Position numbers and translations under genes: made by a program. Under the pieces are notes generated by a model, which saw only the letters and a list, made by a program, of their open reading frames with translations, was not told where the DNA came from and searched no databases. DNA of 64,000 nucleotides from Anaerospora hongkongensis (lineage in GTDB: Bacteria; Bacillota; Negativicutes; Sporomusales; DSM-15969), in the NCBI RefSeq assembly GCF_004339805.1, contig NZ_SLUI01000020.1:1-64000 (forward strand). Direction: 5' to 3'. Shown one piece after another: positions 8,705 to 16,409 of the stretch; within the stretch, counting starts at the first letter, position 1; each line of letters begins with the position of its first letter.

Positions 8705-8928
8705 TACTGTCTCCCCCTCTTATGTCTTCCTAGACGCAAATTTTCCTTATGGACCGTGTTTCGATATTGTTATCTTACTGCGGTTTAATTACAGCGTCCA
8801 GCTTTTTAGCACATAGACAACAATATGCGCTCGGATTGGAGCAAACATTCTGACGATGCATAGCAGGCAGGGAAATCTCCACCCTTATTCGAATGATAAC
8901 TTACTAACTTAAAATGAGGAGTCATACT

Positions 8929-10116
8929 ATGAATACTACTACGCCGCAGCAGCCTTTATGGACAAAAGATTTCCTACTGATTTTTACAGCAAATCTGCTG
9001 GTATTTATCAGCTTTTATTGCTTATTACCCACATTACCACTCTTTGTTACCGATTATTTAGGCAGCGATGTCAGTGCAGTTGGCTATATCTTTGGCTTTT
9101 TTGCCTTAGCAGCTGTTATTGCCCGGCCTCTTGCGGGATTTGCAGTTGATACGACCGGGCGCAAAGTGGTGCTGTTTATCTCGTTGCTCTTATTGGCCGC
9201 AGCAATTGCAATTTACAATATTGCCACTACTGTATTGGTTTTATTTATTATCAGAATGTTCCATGGCCTTTGCTGGGGCTTTGCCACAACAGCCGCCGGC
9301 ACGGTAGCTACTGATATCGTTCCGGCAGCAAGGCGGGGAGAAGGTATTGGATACTACGGTTTATCAAATACTTTTGCCATGGCAGCTGGTCCTGCCCTGG
9401 GATTAGTAATCGTGAGCCATACAAGCTTTACAGTTTTATTTGCCGGCAGTTCGTTACTAGCAGCAGCCGCACTGATTTGCGTGCTTGCCATTACTTTTAA
9501 AGAAACTGCAGCTGCGCATACGCAACAGCCGGTAGAAATACGCCTGACTACGCTTTTTGAAACTAGAGTTTTGATTTACGCTGTCATCACTTTTTTTATT
9601 GCGATTCTATACAGCAGCATCATTTCTTTCGTTACTTTACTGGGTAAAGAGCTTGCTATTGCCAATCCAGGCAGTTATTTTCTGGCTTATGCCAGCACAT
9701 TAATCCTCAGCCGTCCCTATGCCGGAAAAGCGCTTGATTCGAGTGGTCCGAAAACGATTATGGCGATCGGCTTCGCCGCTTTAGCGTCATCCTTTCTCCT
9801 GCTTTTTTTTGCCGCTGGTTATGTCGGTTTTATCTTATCCGGTCTATGCCTGGGTATCGGCTTTGGTATTGTTCAACCCACAACACTGGCTTTAGCTATT
9901 AACCGGGTAGAACCATTGCGACGGGGAGCTGCCAATGGAACCATCTTTACAGCCTTTGATCTGGGTGTAGGCCTCGGCTCCATATTGCTGGGCCTGCTGT
10001 CCGACTATGCAGGTCTCGCTACTATGTATCTGGTTTGCGCATTGTTAGTCATCATTCCGATAGCACTATTTTACGGACAGACAGCTCCTTCCACTCCCTG
10101 CACGGATAATCTATAA
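8929..10116 (+). CDS. MFS drug/metabolite exporter
   Basis: A 12-segment inner-membrane transporter of 395 residues. Between segments 2 and 3 is the MFS signature DTTGRKVV (preceded by ARPLAGFAV), and segment 5 has a Gly/Pro-rich stretch like motif C of antiporters (GYYGLSNTFAMAAGPALG), so efflux is likely. Substrate unknown. The ATG at 8929 is chosen because GAGGAG overlaps and precedes it; an ATG at 8914 lies within that ribosome site. A strong terminator follows. Confidence 0.85.
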   Translation: MNTTTPQQPLWTKDFLLIFTANLLVFISFYCLLPTLPLFVTDYLGSDVSAVGYIFGFFALAAVIARPLAGFAVDTTGRKVVLFISLLLLAAAIAIYNIATTVLVLFIIRMFHGLCWGFATTAAGTVATDIVPAARRGEGIGYYGLSNTFAMAAGPALGLVIVSHTSFTVLFAGSSLLAAAALICVLAITFKETAAAHTQQPVEIRLTTLFETRVLIYAVITFFIAILYSSIISFVTLLGKELAIANPGSYFLAYASTLILSRPYAGKALDSSGPKTIMAIGFAALASSFLLLFFAAGYVGFILSGLCLGIGFGIVQPTTLALAINRVEPLRRGAANGTIFTAFDLGVGLGSILLGLLSDYAGLATMYLVCALLVIIPIALFYGQTAPSTPCTDNL

Positions 10117-10118
10117 AG

Positions 10119-10156
10119 GCAAAAGCTCCATGGCATTTTCGTCATGGAGCTTTTGC
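10119..10156 (+). terminator. Intrinsic terminator after the MFS gene
   Basis: A 14-bp perfect stem (GCAAAAGCTCCATG with its complement) with a 10-nt loop, starting 3 nt after the stop and followed by TTTATT. Confidence 0.85.
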
Positions 10157-10241
10157 TTTATTAGCACCCTAAAAATGGATTCAGACTTTTATCTTCCCTA
10201 TCATCCGTTCTTGATTTGTATATTGATTCAATTACACATAA

Positions 10242-10276
10242 GTAAAAAATTCCGGACCATCGCCGGAATTTTTTAC
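10242..10276 (-). terminator. Intrinsic terminator of the DUF2325-DUF3793 operon
   Basis: A 14-bp perfect stem (GTAAAAAATTCCGG with its complement) with a 7-nt loop. It ends in T tracts on both strands and so may work in both directions. Confidence 0.8.
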
Positions 10277-10279
10277 TCT

Positions 10280-10906
10280 TTATATTGCAAGAGCCAGTTC
10301 TGCCAACTTACCACCTAAAATTTCCTGCGGAGCAATACCATTAGCCAGCAGTTTGTCTACATATATCCGGTCATCAGCATATTGCTTCATTGCAGCCAGT
10401 GATTCATCAGGATTACCGTATACACACCATTCGCCCCGGCATGTTAATGGTAAATTTTCCAATCCCATAAACCCTAAAACATCTTTTAGCGGAATTCCCA
10501 GCAGTACTCCCACTTCATGAGGACAGCATTGCTGAAAGCGGTTTTGCAGCACCTTAAGACAAGGTTCAAGCCCACTACTAATGGGATATCCAAATTGCAG
10601 AAGAAATTTTCTGTGTAAATTATGAATTAAGCACTGCTCCAGGATCGACGGCCTGTAAAAAAGGACCGTTTCCCTGTCTTTCGACGTATACAGTACTGTA
10701 AACTGAATAACACTGCCGGTTAGAATCTGTTTCCCATAAGTACGCCACAAAGCAAGCAATGGCTGGAACCGTATATCCGTCATCGTAAGTACTGTTGACG
10801 GCTTGCTGCCGCATATTGTTGGGGATAGACTGCTGACAAGCCACTCGGAAAAAGCACTGACGGCTTTATGTTGTTCTTCATCCAGATGGCTGAGTGAGTT
10901 ATGCAT
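10280..10906 (-). CDS. DUF3793-family protein
   Basis: A 208-residue soluble protein. The stretch HRKFLLQFGYPI followed by the central CPHEVGVLLGIPLKDVLGF and then CRGEWCVYG are features I associate with DUF3793, a family of unknown function in anaerobic Firmicutes that is often iron-regulated. Several conserved-looking Cys residues (about 24, 115, 123-124, 149, 154) could bind metal or be redox-active. Its ATG overlaps the last 8 nt of the upstream DUF2325 gene (ATGCATAA), so translation is coupled. A Fur box precedes the pair. Confidence 0.75.
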   Translation of the reverse strand: MHNSLSHLDEEQHKAVSAFSEWLVSSLSPTICGSKPSTVLTMTDIRFQPLLALWRTYGKQILTGSVIQFTVLYTSKDRETVLFYRPSILEQCLIHNLHRKFLLQFGYPISSGLEPCLKVLQNRFQQCCPHEVGVLLGIPLKDVLGFMGLENLPLTCRGEWCVYGNPDESLAAMKQYADDRIYVDKLLANGIAPQEILGGKLAELALAI

Positions 10907-11192
10907 TCACTAATCCACCTACCTTCAGACAGGATTCAATGGAGCTCCAGCTCCGTTTCGCAAATACAGTCGGGATAGAAAGGGATTTAGCGGCGTCCTT
11001 TACCATCAATGCCGTCATGTGGTTAATATAGTCAGTGAAGATCAACACAAAAGCCGCTTCCTGAGGTAATCGAATATTCTTTTTATGCTTTACTTTACGG
11101 CCAGTAACATGAATCAATTCAGTCACGCCCATTAACCGCAGTTTTTGCTCTATATTACCTAAATGGTCTCCACCTACTATAACAACTGACAT
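10899..11192 (-). CDS. DUF2325-family protein
   Basis: A 97-residue protein beginning with MSVVIVGGDHLGNIEQKL and continuing with a Rossmann-like half (VLIFTDYINHMTALMVKDAAK), the layout of DUF2325. The function of the family is unknown. AGGGAAG lies before the ATG. It is the first gene of a two-gene operon with DUF3793, directly under a near-perfect Fur site, so a role in iron-limited growth is likely. Confidence 0.8.
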   Translation of the reverse strand: MSVVIVGGDHLGNIEQKLRLMGVTELIHVTGRKVKHKKNIRLPQEAAFVLIFTDYINHMTALMVKDAAKSLSIPTVFAKRSWSSIESCLKVGGLVNA

Positions 11193-11212
11193 AACAGCTT
11201 CCCTCCATTAGT

Positions 11213-11231
11213 GATATTGATTATCATTATC
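11213..11231 (-). promoter_or_regulatory. Fur box
   Basis: GATAATGATAATCAATATC on the minus strand matches the 19-bp Fur consensus at 18 of 19 positions. It lies just downstream of the -10 element, covering the transcription start, so iron-bound Fur should repress the DUF2325-DUF3793 operon. Confidence 0.85.
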
Positions 11232-11235
11232 ACTA

Positions 11236-11264
11236 ATGATAGGCAATTTTTGGACAGTTGTCAA
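11236..11264 (-). promoter_or_regulatory. Sigma-A promoter of the DUF2325-DUF3793 operon
   Basis: TTGACA (11264-11259), 17-nt spacer, TATCAT (11241-11236), immediately upstream of the Fur box. Confidence 0.8.
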
Positions 11265-11289
11265 GTATAATTTGCCGGGGAAACCAAAA

Positions 11290-11320
11290 ACAAGGAACCC
11301 TAGACAGCTGAAGGTTCCTT
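11290..11320 (-). terminator. Intrinsic terminator of the ilvBNA operon
   Basis: A 9-bp stem (CAAGGAACC with its complement) with a 13-nt loop, downstream of ilvA and followed on the minus strand by TTTTTGG. Confidence 0.8.
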
Positions 11321-11332
11321 GTTTACCCTATT

Positions 11333-12331
11333 TTAGGCACTTGTAGTTTGCCTGTGCTTTCCTGTAATAACCCTGGACAACAGCAACGGATCAACATTTC
11401 CGCCACTGACAACGACTGCCAGGTTCTTTGCATTCATCTGAAGCTTCTGGGCCAGCAGCGCAGCTACGCCTACCGCACCGGCTCCTTCTGCCGTAAGCTT
11501 TCCCCTCTCAAGCAGGAACAGCATTCCTTCCTGGATTTCTTCATCCGTTACCGTAACAATATCATCTACATATTGCCTGATATAGTGAAACGTCAATTCT
11601 CCCGGATGTTTCACGGCAATGCCGTCAGCAATGGTCTGTACCTCACTCAGCCCGGTAATATTCCCCTGTTTAAATGATTGAGCCATAGCGGCAGCACCTG
11701 CCGCCTGGACACCGATCACTTTTACTTTAGGATTATGTTCTTTAACGGCCACAGCAATTCCCGCCAGTAATCCACCGCCGCCAACCGGAACTACGATAGC
11801 ATCCACATCGAATAACTTTGCCATAATTTCCAACGCAATGGTGCCTTGCCCTGCCATAACAGCCTCATCATCAAAGGCGTGAATAAATTTCATGTTCTCT
11901 TCCTGCTGCAATTGACGGGCAAAGGCGTAGGCATCATCGTAGCTTGCACCGTGGAGAAAAACTTTAGCACCATATGCTTCAGTAGCTTTTACTTTCGCAG
12001 CAGGAGCATGACTTGGCATTACGACAACAGCAGGGATATTGCGGGCTTTTGCCGCCCAGGCCACTCCCTGGGCATGATTGCCTGCCGAGGCGCAAATAAT
12101 TCCCCGTTCAGCATCCTGGAGGTGTAATCCATAAATCATATTCGCAGCACCACGCAGCTTGAACGAGCCGGTTTTCTGCATGTTTTCCAATTTCAGATAA
12201 ACATTCCTGCCGGCTATCTCGCTTAAGGTACGGCAGCTTTGCAGCGGCGTTTTATGAACATACGGACGGATCCGGAGCAAAGCCTCTTTAATTTGTGCTA
12301 GTGTTAACTCGTACGATAAAGTATTCATCAT
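11333..12331 (-). CDS. ilvA: Threonine ammonia-lyase (short form)
   Basis: A PLP enzyme that deaminates threonine to 2-oxobutanoate, the entry to isoleucine synthesis. At 332 residues it has only the catalytic domain: the PLP lysine in TGSFKLRGA (about residue 58), the Asn in SAGNHAQG, the phosphate-cradling VPVGGGGLLAG, and a C-terminal SGGNVDP. The C-terminal ACT-like regulatory domain of long biosynthetic enzymes is absent, so allosteric control by isoleucine is doubtful and control may rest on the T-box. Its ATG overlaps the ilvN stop (ATGA). A catabolic tdcB-like role is possible, but the operon favours biosynthesis. Confidence 0.9.
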   Translation of the reverse strand: MMNTLSYELTLAQIKEALLRIRPYVHKTPLQSCRTLSEIAGRNVYLKLENMQKTGSFKLRGAANMIYGLHLQDAERGIICASAGNHAQGVAWAAKARNIPAVVVMPSHAPAAKVKATEAYGAKVFLHGASYDDAYAFARQLQQEENMKFIHAFDDEAVMAGQGTIALEIMAKLFDVDAIVVPVGGGGLLAGIAVAVKEHNPKVKVIGVQAAGAAAMAQSFKQGNITGLSEVQTIADGIAVKHPGELTFHYIRQYVDDIVTVTDEEIQEGMLFLLERGKLTAEGAGAVGVAALLAQKLQMNAKNLAVVVSGGNVDPLLLSRVITGKHRQTTSA

Positions 12332-12831
12332 TACTCAGTTTCCTTTGCTGGCATTGCGCCCCGGGACAGCGCAATTTTACCGGTACGGACGATTTCTATA
12401 ATGCCGAAGTCGGCAAGCACTTCGCACAACGCATCAATTTTGCTCTGTTCCCCCGTGAGCTCAATCACCATTGTTTCCCTGTTAATATCGACAATTTTAG
12501 CACGGAAGATTTCTACGATATCGACCAGATCCGGGCGATTGACTTTGCTTGCCTTCACTTTAATCAGTGCCAATTCGCGCTGAATAGAATCAACATGCGT
12601 CAAGTTTACTATTTTGATCACATCGATCAGTTTTGATAATTGATTGACAACCTGCTCCAGCTCAATTTCATCGCCCGCTTCCACATCAAGCGTAATCCGG
12701 GTCGTATCCGGCTCTTCCGTATGACTTGCGGCAATACTTTCTATATTAAAAGCCCTGCGGCTGATTAGACCTGAAATATGTGTCAGTACACCCGGTCGGT
12801 TTTCTACTAAGACGGCTAAGGTATATTTCAC
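12331..12831 (-). CDS. ilvN: Acetolactate synthase small regulatory subunit
   Basis: The regulatory partner of IlvB, mediating valine feedback. The 166 residues hold an N-terminal ACT domain (LAVLVENRPGVLTHISGL, with RRAFNIESIA following) and the C-terminal domain of the family (VELTGEQSKIDAL). Its ATG overlaps the ilvB stop, and its stop overlaps the ilvA start, so all three genes are translationally coupled. Confidence 0.95.
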   Translation of the reverse strand: MKYTLAVLVENRPGVLTHISGLISRRAFNIESIAASHTEEPDTTRITLDVEAGDEIELEQVVNQLSKLIDVIKIVNLTHVDSIQRELALIKVKASKVNRPDLVDIVEIFRAKIVDINRETMVIELTGEQSKIDALCEVLADFGIIEIVRTGKIALSRGAMPAKETE

Positions 12832-14531
12832 GATTCCAGACCTCCTAATATCATTTGATCCAGCCTGCCGCCAGGCGGCACCATCGGTACAACATCTTCC
12901 GCTGCCGGTAACAGCACCTCAACAAGGACCGGTCCCTCCAGCTCGAATGCTTGCTGTAAAGCAGGTGCTAACTCCTCTCTGCAGGCCACACGGATTCCAG
13001 TGACTCCCATTGCCTCTGCCAGCTTAACAAAATCAGTGGCGCCCTTTGTCGTAGAGTGAGAATAACGCTGGCCGTAAAATGTCCGCTGCCACTGGTTTAC
13101 CATCCCCAGCACCTGGTTATTGAATACGATGATCTTAAGCGGCAAACCATTGTCGGCAGTTGTGGCCAACTCCTGGCAATTCATCATGATGCTGCCGTCA
13201 CCGGTAAACAAAACGACAGGTTTTTCCGGCAAGCCTAATTGGGCCCCCATAGCCGCCGGTAAGCCATAGCCCATTGTCCCTAAGCCGCCGGACGTCAGCA
13301 GCGACCGCGGTTTAGTAAACGTATAGTATTGTGCGGTCCACATTTGGTGCTGGCCCACATCGGTGACAATAACGGCTTTGCCCTGTGTCAGCTTGCTTAC
13401 ACATTCAATAAGCTCCTGCGGCATCACAGCCTCACTGGCCCGATTGTACGTTAAGGGATTTTCTTCTTTCCAGGCCTCAACCTGCAGCCGCCATGCACCA
13501 ATTGTCTCCTGGTAGGCCTGCGGCAGCGCAGCTTGCCTGAATTTGTCAACAAACAGTGGTAAAGACCAGCGTAAATCGCCAACCACCCGTAAATCACAGC
13601 GTACATTCTTATTGACCTCCGCTGGATCAATATCAAAATGCACAATCTTAGCCTGTGGAGCAAAATCTTTTACCAGGCTGGTTACACGGTCATCAAAGCG
13701 TGCTCCCAGCGCAATCAGCAAATCACATTCTACTGTAGCCATATTAGCGGCATAGGTGCCGTGCATCCCCAGCATTCCCAAGTGCTCCGGCGCATCACTG
13801 GCAACACAGCCTAACCCCATCAGACTGGCCGTAACCGGCACGCCTGTAAGGGCCGTAAGCTCGCGCAGCTGCTCAGCCGTATCAGAAAGATTAACCCCGC
13901 CGCCAACAAACAGCAGCGGTTTTTTAGCCTGCTGCAGTGCGGTAACTACTGCATCAATTGCGGCCTCCTCACCGGCAAAAAGCGGACGGTAGCCGCGCAG
14001 CGCAACGCTGTCCGGGTAATCAAACTCAATGATCGAGTTAAAAACATCTTTCGATATATCAATGACTACCGGCCCCGGCCGGCCTGTGCGAGCAATATGA
14101 AAAGCTTCTTTTAAAACCCGGGGGAGTTCCTGGGCTTTTTTGACAAGATAATTATGTTTGGTTATCGGTGTGGTAATTCCGCACATGTCTGCTTCCTGAA
14201 AAGAATCTTTGCCAATCAGCGACACGCCCACCTGACCGGTAATAGCCACTAACGGAACAGAATCCATATAAGCCGTGGCAATACCCGTAATTAAGTTTGT
14301 TCCGCCCGGCCCGGATGTAGCAAAGCAAACGCCTACTTTACCAGTGGCCCGAGCATAGCCATCAGCGGCATGCACTGCTCCCTGCTCGTGGCGAGTGAGA
14401 ATATGGGGAAAATTTGTTTTATATAAGGCATCATAAAGAGTTAATACCGCTCCGCCGGGATAGCCAAAAACCAGCTCAACGCCTTCTCTTTTCAAGGCTT
14501 CAATTACTACTTCCGCACCTAATAATTTCAA
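12828..14531 (-). CDS. ilvB: Acetolactate synthase large catalytic subunit
   Basis: A ThDP-dependent enzyme that condenses two pyruvates, or pyruvate with 2-oxobutanoate, in branched-chain amino acid synthesis. It has the N-terminal GYPGGAVL and catalytic Glu in RHEQGAVHAADGYAR, the central FAD-fold region and the C-terminal ThDP motif GDGSIMMNCQEL ending in FNN. I place the start at a TTG (14531): GAGGAGG sits 8 nt before it and the protein then opens MKLLGAEVVIEALKREGV, as in other IlvB proteins. In-frame starts further upstream overlap the T-box terminator. First gene of ilvB-ilvN-ilvA. Confidence 0.95.
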   Translation of the reverse strand: MKLLGAEVVIEALKREGVELVFGYPGGAVLTLYDALYKTNFPHILTRHEQGAVHAADGYARATGKVGVCFATSGPGGTNLITGIATAYMDSVPLVAITGQVGVSLIGKDSFQEADMCGITTPITKHNYLVKKAQELPRVLKEAFHIARTGRPGPVVIDISKDVFNSIIEFDYPDSVALRGYRPLFAGEEAAIDAVVTALQQAKKPLLFVGGGVNLSDTAEQLRELTALTGVPVTASLMGLGCVASDAPEHLGMLGMHGTYAANMATVECDLLIALGARFDDRVTSLVKDFAPQAKIVHFDIDPAEVNKNVRCDLRVVGDLRWSLPLFVDKFRQAALPQAYQETIGAWRLQVEAWKEENPLTYNRASEAVMPQELIECVSKLTQGKAVIVTDVGQHQMWTAQYYTFTKPRSLLTSGGLGTMGYGLPAAMGAQLGLPEKPVVLFTGDGSIMMNCQELATTADNGLPLKIIVFNNQVLGMVNQWQRTFYGQRYSHSTTKGATDFVKLAEAMGVTGIRVACREELAPALQQAFELEGPVLVEVLLPAAEDVVPMVPPGGRLDQMILGGLES

Positions 14532-14589
14532 CAAAACCGCCTCCTCATTGCTCATCTCATATTGTGCAATTGAATTGTTTTTAAACGTC

Positions 14590-14890
14590 AAAAAACCTCC
14601 GTCCCCTATAAAAAGGGACGGAGGTTAATCCGCGCTACCACCCAAATTACTATGGTTGCCCATAGTCTCTCAACAGGTACGGAGTATAAAATTACTCGAT
14701 ACCTCGCCCACAATAACGGGTGGCGTTTCCTCCACAGAGGCCCGGCACGGCTTACTCATTCGTTCAGCGCGCAACTCACGGATGATTTTCATTATAATCG
14801 ACATTACCGGCTCACACCAATCCCGGCTCGCTGAAAACATCCTAAACTATAACTACTCTTCCGTTCATCGTCATTTTTCATCTGTAATTT
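14590..14890 (-). ncRNA. T-box riboswitch leader of ilvBNA, probably isoleucine-specific
   Basis: The 300-nt leader shows the T-box landmarks in order: an AGTA motif in stem I (AGAGTAG), AGCGAGCCGGG and GTGAGCCGGT, a specifier loop containing GAAAATCATCC, the T-box sequence TGGGTGGTAGCGCGG (about 14648-14630), and a GC-rich terminator followed by T6 (14626-14591). The most likely specifier codon is ATC (Ile), read by position after GAAA; this is inference. Uncharged tRNA would favour the antiterminator and switch on ilvB. Confidence 0.9.
14591..14626 (-). terminator. T-box regulated terminator
   Basis: AACCTCCGTCCC pairs with GGGACGGAGGTT, followed by a T tract on the minus strand. It competes with the antiterminator formed with the T-box sequence just upstream. 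Confidence 0.9.
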
Positions 14891-14896
14891 GTATTA

Positions 14897-14925
14897 ATGA
14901 TACAAAACATTCTCCCTGCTGTCAA
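14897..14925 (-). promoter_or_regulatory. Promoter of the T-box/ilvBNA transcript
   Basis: TTGACA (14925-14920), 17-nt spacer, TATCAT (14902-14897); the start would be near 14890, just before stem I of the T-box. Confidence 0.85.
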
Positions 14926-14973
14926 CACTTTTGTTTTCATGAAGGACTAAAATAGTTTACAGGATTAAAAAAA

Positions 14974-15007
14974 CAGAAGAATCGTATCGTGTGATACGCT
15001 TCTTCTG
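14974..15007 (-). terminator. Intrinsic terminator after the porin gene
   Basis: A long imperfect stem (CAGAAGAATCGTATC against GATACGCTTCTTCTG) followed on the minus strand by T7. It separates the porin from the T-box promoter. Confidence 0.85.
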
Positions 15008-15024
15008 CTTAATTCTTGTAGAAT

Positions 15025-15993
15025 CTAGAATGAGTACGTTACAGTTGCTTCAAAGGCAGTGTTGTTAGGGCCGTCTGCGGAATGAATGTATTTCCGGTCT
15101 TTATATACGAGTTCCAAACCAGTAGTAGCATCAAACTGGTGCGTTACACCGTAGTGAATGCCTTTTTGACCGTTTTCAAAGTCAGTAGATTTACCCATAT
15201 CGCCATTTGCCTCGACACGGAAGTAGGTAAATGAAACGGCATTTTTACCGTCAAAGTCATAGCCTAATGTTGCAGCATACGCTTTGTTTTCACTGTCGCT
15301 GTTAGATTTGGTATACTCGCCTGTCAGGCTGCTTTTACCAAGTGTATAGGTGCTGTCAACAGCCCAGTGGTTAGTGCTTTCGCCACCGTCACTTCTATCT
15401 TGATAGCGTCCGAGCGTCACACCATAGTTGAATTTCTCCGAAGGGCTGTAACCAGCGCGGAGGGCATATATGCGGTTATCCGCATTGTCGGCTGCATTAT
15501 CTTCCTGCACCGCTACCAGGGACAAATCTACAATACCAGACTTGCCGTTAGCAGTAATACCATCTACAAAGTTATGTTTACCAATATTGGAGTCTGAACG
15601 GCTGTACAGCAGTGCAGTTTGTCCAATCGTAAGGTCCTGTCGGCCGATTTTATAATTGAAATCCTTGCCGGTATGAGTAAAACCAAATTGGTCAAAGGCC
15701 AAAACAGATCTTTTGCTGTATACATCTTGATTAAAATCAGCGCCTACTTCAGCATTAGAAACACGCTGCCCACCCAAACGGGTATAGAAGGACCAGTTAG
15801 AACCAAGATCAGCTTCGCCCAATACTTTCAGTGTAGTAACATTACCTGACAAATCGGGATCATCACCATCAAATGTATCTTTTTCATACTTTACCGATAC
15901 ATCTCCGCTGAATTTAACTTCGGCAAATGCTGCCGTAGTCATGGTCAGTGTCGCCCCTGCGAGCAGCATTGCAACTACCTTTTTCGCTTTCAT
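15025..15993 (-). CDS. Outer-membrane porin, 16- to 18-stranded barrel type
   Basis: A 322-residue beta-barrel protein. It starts with a signal peptide (Lys-rich start, hydrophobic core, cleavage near AFA-EVKF). The rest alternates polar and aromatic residues, with repeated turns of Asp/Asn/Gly, and ends in VTYSF, a terminal Phe as recognised by the outer-membrane assembly machinery. This is direct evidence for a diderm cell. There is no SLH domain. GGGAGTG precedes the ATG. It lies 21 bp after the small Cys-rich FeoB-associated gene and downstream of feoAB, which suggests a link with iron supply; a hairpin before the Cys-rich gene may reduce read-through. Confidence 0.85.
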   Translation of the reverse strand: MKAKKVVAMLLAGATLTMTTAAFAEVKFSGDVSVKYEKDTFDGDDPDLSGNVTTLKVLGEADLGSNWSFYTRLGGQRVSNAEVGADFNQDVYSKRSVLAFDQFGFTHTGKDFNYKIGRQDLTIGQTALLYSRSDSNIGKHNFVDGITANGKSGIVDLSLVAVQEDNAADNADNRIYALRAGYSPSEKFNYGVTLGRYQDRSDGGESTNHWAVDSTYTLGKSSLTGEYTKSNSDSENKAYAATLGYDFDGKNAVSFTYFRVEANGDMGKSTDFENGQKGIHYGVTHQFDATTGLELVYKDRKYIHSADGPNNTAFEATVTYSF

Positions 15994-16014
15994 ACAAACA
16001 CTCCCTATGTATTT

Positions 16015-16176
16015 TTATTTGGTGTCCTTATCTGGTTTTGAGCAGCAACTGCCTTTTGAGCATGAATCACTATTACTGCAATTGCAGGCATTCTTGCCGG
16101 CAATATTGCGCCAAACAACATAGCAAATATACCCCAACGCTACTACACCAATTGCACCTACAATCAACTTTTCCAT
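16015..16176 (-). CDS. FeoB-associated Cys-rich membrane peptide
   Basis: A 53-residue protein with one N-terminal membrane helix (residues about 3-20, with YVVW at its end) and a Cys-rich tail (CNCSNSDSCSKGSCCS). This is the layout of the FeoB-associated Cys-rich family, thought to assist ferrous iron uptake in place of FeoC. The start at 16176 is supported by GAGGAGG 7 nt upstream; a longer reading frame to 16230 is not. It follows feoB by 233 bp. Confidence 0.8.
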   Translation of the reverse strand: MEKLIVGAIGVVALGYICYVVWRNIAGKNACNCSNSDSCSKGSCCSKPDKDTK

Positions 16177-16285
16177 TGTAAGTCCTCCTCGAATGGACGT
16201 CAACCCTTTGAGTACCAGGTCATAGAACAAAATACGGTTGCGCCCGTTATATTTGGATTCCTATAACGCCCGATCAGCGTGTCTG

Positions 16286-16325
16286 AAAACAAAACTGGCG
16301 AGGCCGCATTCTGCTTCCCCGCCAG
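16286..16325 (-). terminator. Possible terminator between feoB and the Cys-rich gene
   Basis: CTGGCG and CGCCAG frame a 19-nt loop and are followed by TTTTGTTTT on the minus strand. The stem is short, so termination may be partial. Confidence 0.45.
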
Positions 16326-16409
16326 CCAGTCACGGTCAGCCAGGCAGTTCCAAAGCAGGCACCAGGGAAACTGCCGGCATTTTGCCTCGGCTTGCCCGAT
16401 ATTTATTCG

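Noticed and set aside
9784..10077. Possible second transporter fragment at the end of the MFS gene
   Set aside because: The MFS frame is continuous with all 12 segments; there is no frameshift or duplication.
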